From Streptomyces sp. Root1304 (lineage in GTDB: Bacteria; Actinomycetota; Actinomycetes; Streptomycetales; Streptomycetaceae): 64,000 bases of DNA. A program made the translations under genes and the position numbers. Of the stretch, positions 60,471 to 64,000 are shown one piece after another. The notes beneath the pieces are model-generated. The model did not search any database and had not been told where the DNA came from. It was given only the letters and a program-made list of their open reading frames with translations. Where the stretch lies: positions 125,363 through 189,362 of the forward strand of contig NZ_LMEP01000022.1 of assembly GCF_001426405.1 (NCBI RefSeq), given 5' to 3'. Within the stretch, counting starts at the first letter, position 1, and every line of letters starts with the position of its first letter.

Positions 60471-61811
60471 ATGACCGTCTTCACCCGTGGAGGGCGCAGA
60501 GCCGCCCTCGCCCTCGCCCTGTCCGGCGTCCTCGCCCTGACCGCCACCGCCTGCGGCGACGACGGCAGCGGCGCGGCCGGCGACAAGGGCGCCGAGGGAT
60601 CGGGCCAGGGAAAGATCACCTTCTGGGACAACAACGGCGGTGTCCGCACCGATGTGTGGAAGGAGATCATCGCGGACTTCGAGAAGGCGAACCCCGGCAT
60701 CGACGTCGAGTACGTCGGGGTCGCCTCCAAGGAGGTCCAGTCGAAGTACGACACCGCGATCCAGGGCGGCGCGCTGCCGGACGTCGGCGGGGTCGGCGCG
60801 GCGATGCTCGCCGGGATCGCCGCGCAGAACGCCCTGGAGCCGCTGGACGCCCGGATCGAGGGCAGCGCGCTCAAGGGGAAGCTCAACGCCGGCATGCTCG
60901 CGAGCGTGAAGTCGGCGGGCGGCCGGGACAAGCTGTTCACCGTCCCCACCTCCGCCAGCAACGGCGTCCTCTACTACCGCACCGACCTGTTCAGGGCGGC
61001 CGGGCTGCCGGAGCCCCGTACCTGGTCGACGTTCTACGCGGCGGCGGAGAAGCTGACCGCCGCCGACAGGAACCGGTTCGGATACACGATCCGCGGCGGC
61101 GCGGGCTCGATCGCGCAGGCCCTGGACGCGATGTACGGCCAGAGCGGCATCACGAGCTTCTGGAACGGCGACAGGACCACCGTCAACGACCCGAAGAACG
61201 TGGCCGCGCTGGAGAAGTACGCCGGCCTGTTCAAGCGGACGACGCCCGCCGCCGACGTCAACAACGACTTCACCAAGATGGTCGCCCAGTGGGACAGCGG
61301 CCAGATCGGCATGCTCAGCCACAACCTGGGCTCCTACCAGGACCATGTGAAGGCACTGGGCCCCGGGAAGTTCCGGGGCATCCCCAACCCGACACTGGAC
61401 GACGGCACCCGGGTGCAGGTCTCCAACCCGGTCGACGGCCTCGGGCTCTTCTCGTCCAGCAGGAACAAGGCCGCCGCCTGGAAGTTCATCGAGTTCGCGG
61501 CCTCGCACGCCTCCAACAGCAAGTGGAACAGGTCGGCCGGCGCCATCCCCGCCAACACGGAGGCGGCGCGGGACCCGTGGCTCCAGGAGGCGGAGCCGAC
61601 GAAGCTCGGCGCCGAGGTCCTGTTCAGCGGCAAGGCCACGATCGTGGAGCTGCCGTACTACCTGCCCGACTGGAACACCCTCTCCAAGGCGGAGAACGAG
61701 CCCGCCTTCCAGAAGGTCCTGCTCGGCACGTCCACGGCCCGGGAGTTCCTCGACCACCTGGCCGAGCGGCTGAACGCGGCGCAGGCCGAGTGGAAGCAGC
61801 AGAACCCGTGA
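60471..61811 (+). CDS. ABC transporter solute-binding lipoprotein
   Basis: A 446-residue lipoprotein. The lipobox is TATAC with Cys28, followed by a Gly/Asp-rich spacer, then an extracellular solute-binding (family 1) domain: GKITFWDNNGGVRTDVWKEI, then IIADFEKANPGIDVEYVGVA, and PTSASNGVLYYRTDLFRAAG. It would capture pectin or arabinan oligosaccharides for the two permeases. It starts 68 bases after the GH43 gene with AGAGAG upstream; the stop overlaps the next GTG. Confidence 0.93.
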   Translation: MTVFTRGGRRAALALALSGVLALTATACGDDGSGAAGDKGAEGSGQGKITFWDNNGGVRTDVWKEIIADFEKANPGIDVEYVGVASKEVQSKYDTAIQGGALPDVGGVGAAMLAGIAAQNALEPLDARIEGSALKGKLNAGMLASVKSAGGRDKLFTVPTSASNGVLYYRTDLFRAAGLPEPRTWSTFYAAAEKLTAADRNRFGYTIRGGAGSIAQALDAMYGQSGITSFWNGDRTTVNDPKNVAALEKYAGLFKRTTPAADVNNDFTKMVAQWDSGQIGMLSHNLGSYQDHVKALGPGKFRGIPNPTLDDGTRVQVSNPVDGLGLFSSSRNKAAAWKFIEFAASHASNSKWNRSAGAIPANTEAARDPWLQEAEPTKLGAEVLFSGKATIVELPYYLPDWNTLSKAENEPAFQKVLLGTSTAREFLDHLAERLNAAQAEWKQQNP

Positions 61812-62614
61812 GCGTCGGCCGCCGCGCGGTGGTCACGGCCGGGGCGGGCCTCGCGCTCCCCCTGGCCGGGGCTCCCCCGGCCCGTTCCCAAGGACACCCC
61901 CGTATGCGCACCCTCTTCGTCGCGGGCGACTCCACGGCCGCCCTCAAGTACGCCGACGCCGCGCCCGAGACCGGCTGGGGCATGGCCCTCCCCTTCTTCC
62001 TCCACCCGGACGTGACGGTCGCCGACCACGCCGTGAACGGGCGCAGCACCAAGAGCTTCCTCGACGAGGGGCGGCTCGAACCGATCCTGGCGGCGCTCCG
62101 CCCCGGTGACCTGCTCCTGGTCCAGTTCGGCCACAACGACCAGAAGGTCGCCGACCCGACCCGGTACACCGAGCCGTGGACCTCCTACCGGGACAACCTG
62201 CGCGTCTTCGTCGAGGGCGCGCGTTCCCGGGGCGCCCTCCCGGTGCTCGCCACCTCCGTCGAGCGGCGCCGGTTCGACGTCGACGGGACCGCCCTGCGCA
62301 CGCTCGGCGCGTATCCGGCGGCGATGCGGGAGACCGCCCGCGAGGCGGACGTCCCGCTCCTGGACATCGAGGCGCTGTCGCTCGCGCTGTGGCAGCGGCT
62401 GGGCCCGGAGGCCACCAAGACGTACTTCAACTGGACGGCGACCGAGCAGGACAACACCCACTTCAACCCGCCGGGCGCGATCGAGGTGGCCCGGCTGGTC
62501 GCCGCCGAGCTGCTCCGCACCCATGTCCTGACGCCGCGCGAGACGCGCCGCCTGGACGACGCGATACCCACCCGCTGGATCACCTGGCCCGAACCCGAGG
62601 AGAACCGACCATGA
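61808..62614 (+). CDS. secreted SGNH acetylesterase (rhamnogalacturonan acetylesterase type)
   Basis: A 268-residue exported esterase. The N-terminus SVGRRAVVTAGAGLALPLAG may be a twin-arginine or Sec signal. SGNH blocks are FVAGDSTAA (Ser), VNGRSTKSFLD (Gly), QFGHNDQK (Asn) and DNTHFNPPGA (Asp/His). This is the CE12 pattern of rhamnogalacturonan acetylesterases, which remove acetyl groups from pectin. GTG 61808 and the stop overlap neighbours. Confidence 0.9.
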   Translation: MSVGRRAVVTAGAGLALPLAGAPPARSQGHPRMRTLFVAGDSTAALKYADAAPETGWGMALPFFLHPDVTVADHAVNGRSTKSFLDEGRLEPILAALRPGDLLLVQFGHNDQKVADPTRYTEPWTSYRDNLRVFVEGARSRGALPVLATSVERRRFDVDGTALRTLGAYPAAMRETAREADVPLLDIEALSLALWQRLGPEATKTYFNWTATEQDNTHFNPPGAIEVARLVAAELLRTHVLTPRETRRLDDAIPTRWITWPEPEENRP

Positions 62615-63966
62615 ACCGGACCACGAACCGGAGCGGGAACCGGAGCACCGACCGGACCACGAACCGCGGCACGAACCGGAGCGCGCGCCTGGGAGCGGTG
62701 GCCGCGGCCGCCCTCCTCCTGACGGTCGTCACCCCCGCGGCCGGCGCCCGGGCCGTCCCCCGGCCGGGCGGGGACCCGGCCCGCGCGACCCTCCCTGCCG
62801 GTGACGGCTGGGCGTCCGCCGGTACGGGCACCACGGGCGGATCGGCCGCCGTCGCCTCCCGGGTCTTCACCGTCACCACCTGGGAGGAGTTCCGGGCCGC
62901 GCTCGCCGTGCCCGGCACCGAGCCCCGGCTCGTCCGGGTGGTGGGCACGCTGAACGCCACCGCCGCCGGCTGCGCCGCCTTCGAGGCCCCCGGCTACGAC
63001 TTCGCCCGCTACCTCGCCGACTACGACCCCGCCGTCTGGGGGTACGAGAACGAGGTCAGCGGCCCCCAGGAGGACCTGCGGGCGGCCTCGGCCGCGGCAC
63101 AGGGCGAGGCGATCAAGGCGAAGGTCCCCGCGAACACCACGATCGTCGGAGTCGGGAGGCACGCGGGGATCACCGGCGGCAGCCTCCAGGTCACGGGCGT
63201 GGACAACGTCGTAGTCCGCAACCTGACCATGGAGTCCCCGCTCGACTGCTTCCCGCAGTGGGATCCCACGGACGGTGCGACCGGCGCCTGGAACTCCGAG
63301 TACGACAGCCTCGTCGTGTACGGCTCCACCCATGTCTGGATCGACCACAACACCTTCACCGACGGGGCCCACCCGGACGGTTCGCTGCCCTCGTACTACG
63401 GGGAGGTGTACCAGCAGCACGACGGCGAGCTGGACGTCGTGCGGGGCGCGGACCTCGTCACGGTCTCCTGGAACGTCTTCACCGACCACGACAAGACCCT
63501 GATGATCGGCAACAGCGACAGCGCGGGCGCCACCGACCGGGGCAGACTGCGGGTCACCCTCCACCACAACCTCTTCGACAACGTGGTGGAACGCGCGCCC
63601 CGGGTCCGGTTCGGGCAGGTCGACGCGTACAACAACCACTTCGTGGTGCCGGGTTCCGCGTACGTGTACAGCTTCGGCATCGGCCAGGAGTCCCGACTGG
63701 TCGCGGAGAAGAACGCGTTCACGCTCGCCGCGGGCGTCCCCGCCGGACAGATCCTGAAGAAGTGGAAGGACGCCCCGGTCACCACCTCCGGCAACTACGT
63801 CAACGGCGTCCCGGTCGACCTGCTCGCCGCGCACAACGCGCGGTACCCCGCCGAGCAGCTCCGCGCGGACGCCGGCTGGACCCCCGTCCTGCGCACCCGG
63901 GTCGACCTCCCGAGGGCCGTCCCCGCCCTCGTCGACCACCACGCGGGCGCCGGCCGCCTCCGCTGA
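62611..63966 (+). CDS. secreted pectate lyase (PL1)
   Basis: A 451-residue exported parallel beta-helix lyase that cleaves polygalacturonate. Signs are VDNVVVRNLTMESPLDCFPQ, HVWIDHNTFTDGAHPDG (Ca-binding and vWiDH region), ADLVTVSWNVFTDHDKTLMI and the Arg-bearing strand ERAPRVRFGQVDAYNNHF. The N-terminus MNRTTNRSGNRSTDRTTNRG is an Asn/Arg/Thr repeat before the signal helix (LGAVAAAALLLTVVTPAAG). The ATG overlaps the esterase stop. It is the last gene before the window end. Confidence 0.94.
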   Translation: MNRTTNRSGNRSTDRTTNRGTNRSARLGAVAAAALLLTVVTPAAGARAVPRPGGDPARATLPAGDGWASAGTGTTGGSAAVASRVFTVTTWEEFRAALAVPGTEPRLVRVVGTLNATAAGCAAFEAPGYDFARYLADYDPAVWGYENEVSGPQEDLRAASAAAQGEAIKAKVPANTTIVGVGRHAGITGGSLQVTGVDNVVVRNLTMESPLDCFPQWDPTDGATGAWNSEYDSLVVYGSTHVWIDHNTFTDGAHPDGSLPSYYGEVYQQHDGELDVVRGADLVTVSWNVFTDHDKTLMIGNSDSAGATDRGRLRVTLHHNLFDNVVERAPRVRFGQVDAYNNHFVVPGSAYVYSFGIGQESRLVAEKNAFTLAAGVPAGQILKKWKDAPVTTSGNYVNGVPVDLLAAHNARYPAEQLRADAGWTPVLRTRVDLPRAVPALVDHHAGAGRLR

Positions 63967-64000
63967 GCCCCCGGGGAGCACCCGTTCACCCCCGCCCGAT

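Noticed and set aside
1..64000. CRISPR arrays, rRNA or tRNA genes, in-frame TTA (bldA) codons
   Set aside because: None found by reading both strands; the TTA check was by eye and not exhaustive.

Overview
The window is chromosomal DNA from a high-GC actinomycete, almost certainly a Streptomyces. Third codon positions are nearly all G or C, GTG starts and 4-base ATGA/GTGA gene overlaps are common, and the families present (DUF5959, TPR-type XRE regulators, OpcA, two-domain Ser/Thr kinases, LutABC, a 389-residue xylose isomerase) are typical of that genus. No rRNA, tRNA, CRISPR array or intact insertion sequence was seen. All names rest on reading the translated sequence; no database search was run.

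Layout. 1-3.8 kb (minus): an XRE/TPR regulator, a TPR protein and a polyprenyl diphosphate synthase cut by the window edge, the last two coupled by a GTGA overlap. 4-9.6 kb: secreted M64 peptidase, iron-siderophore ABC ATPase behind a remnant of its permease, exported DJ-1/PfpI protein, broken MFS gene, His/Met-rich membrane protein and ECF sigma factor. 9.9-19 kb: lone gcvH, two Ser/Thr kinases (one with a seven-repeat WD40 domain), lectin-like ORF, MFS exporter, frameshifted SulP permease and a STAS protein. 19.2-22.8 kb: a cytochrome P450 whose stop codon overlaps an 18-base gene for the pentapeptide Met-Lys-Tyr-Trp-His, then divergently a second P450 and a methyltransferase. 23-31.8 kb: OpcA, DoxX, M20 peptidase, HdeD and DUF350 membrane proteins, a WGR-domain protein with a coupled partner, an SPFH protein and an M23 endopeptidase. 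32-43 kb: accessory-looking patch of orphan hypothetical genes with at least two decayed transposases and a beheaded MarR gene; it also holds a ROK regulator and an HxlR-panE pair. 43-49 kb: divergent xylB/xylA and the lutABC lactate operon. 49-51.2 kb: secreted subtilase and a dienelactone-hydrolase-like protein. 51.4-64 kb: a twelve-gene pectin/hemicellulose operon (GntR, two sugar-acid dehydratases, ABC importer without ATPase, oxidoreductase, DUF6807, GH43, solute-binding lipoprotein, SGNH acetylesterase, PL1 pectate lyase).

How genes work together. In the last operon, secreted pectate lyase and acetylesterase would open acetylated pectin, the lipoprotein and two permeases import fragments (ATPase presumably supplied elsewhere, as MsiK does in Streptomyces), GH43 trims arabinose/xylose-containing pieces, and the dehydratase plus DHDPS-like enzyme process the aldonic acid. 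xylAB would handle released xylose, and the ROK protein at 33.6-34.8 kb is a possible regulator.

The most novel-looking element is the P450 plus five-residue peptide gene at 19283-20487. It fits the biarylitide type of minimal RiPP (M-x-Y-x-H precursor cross-linked by a P450), but the precursor lies downstream of and translationally coupled to the P450, and carries Lys2 and Trp4.
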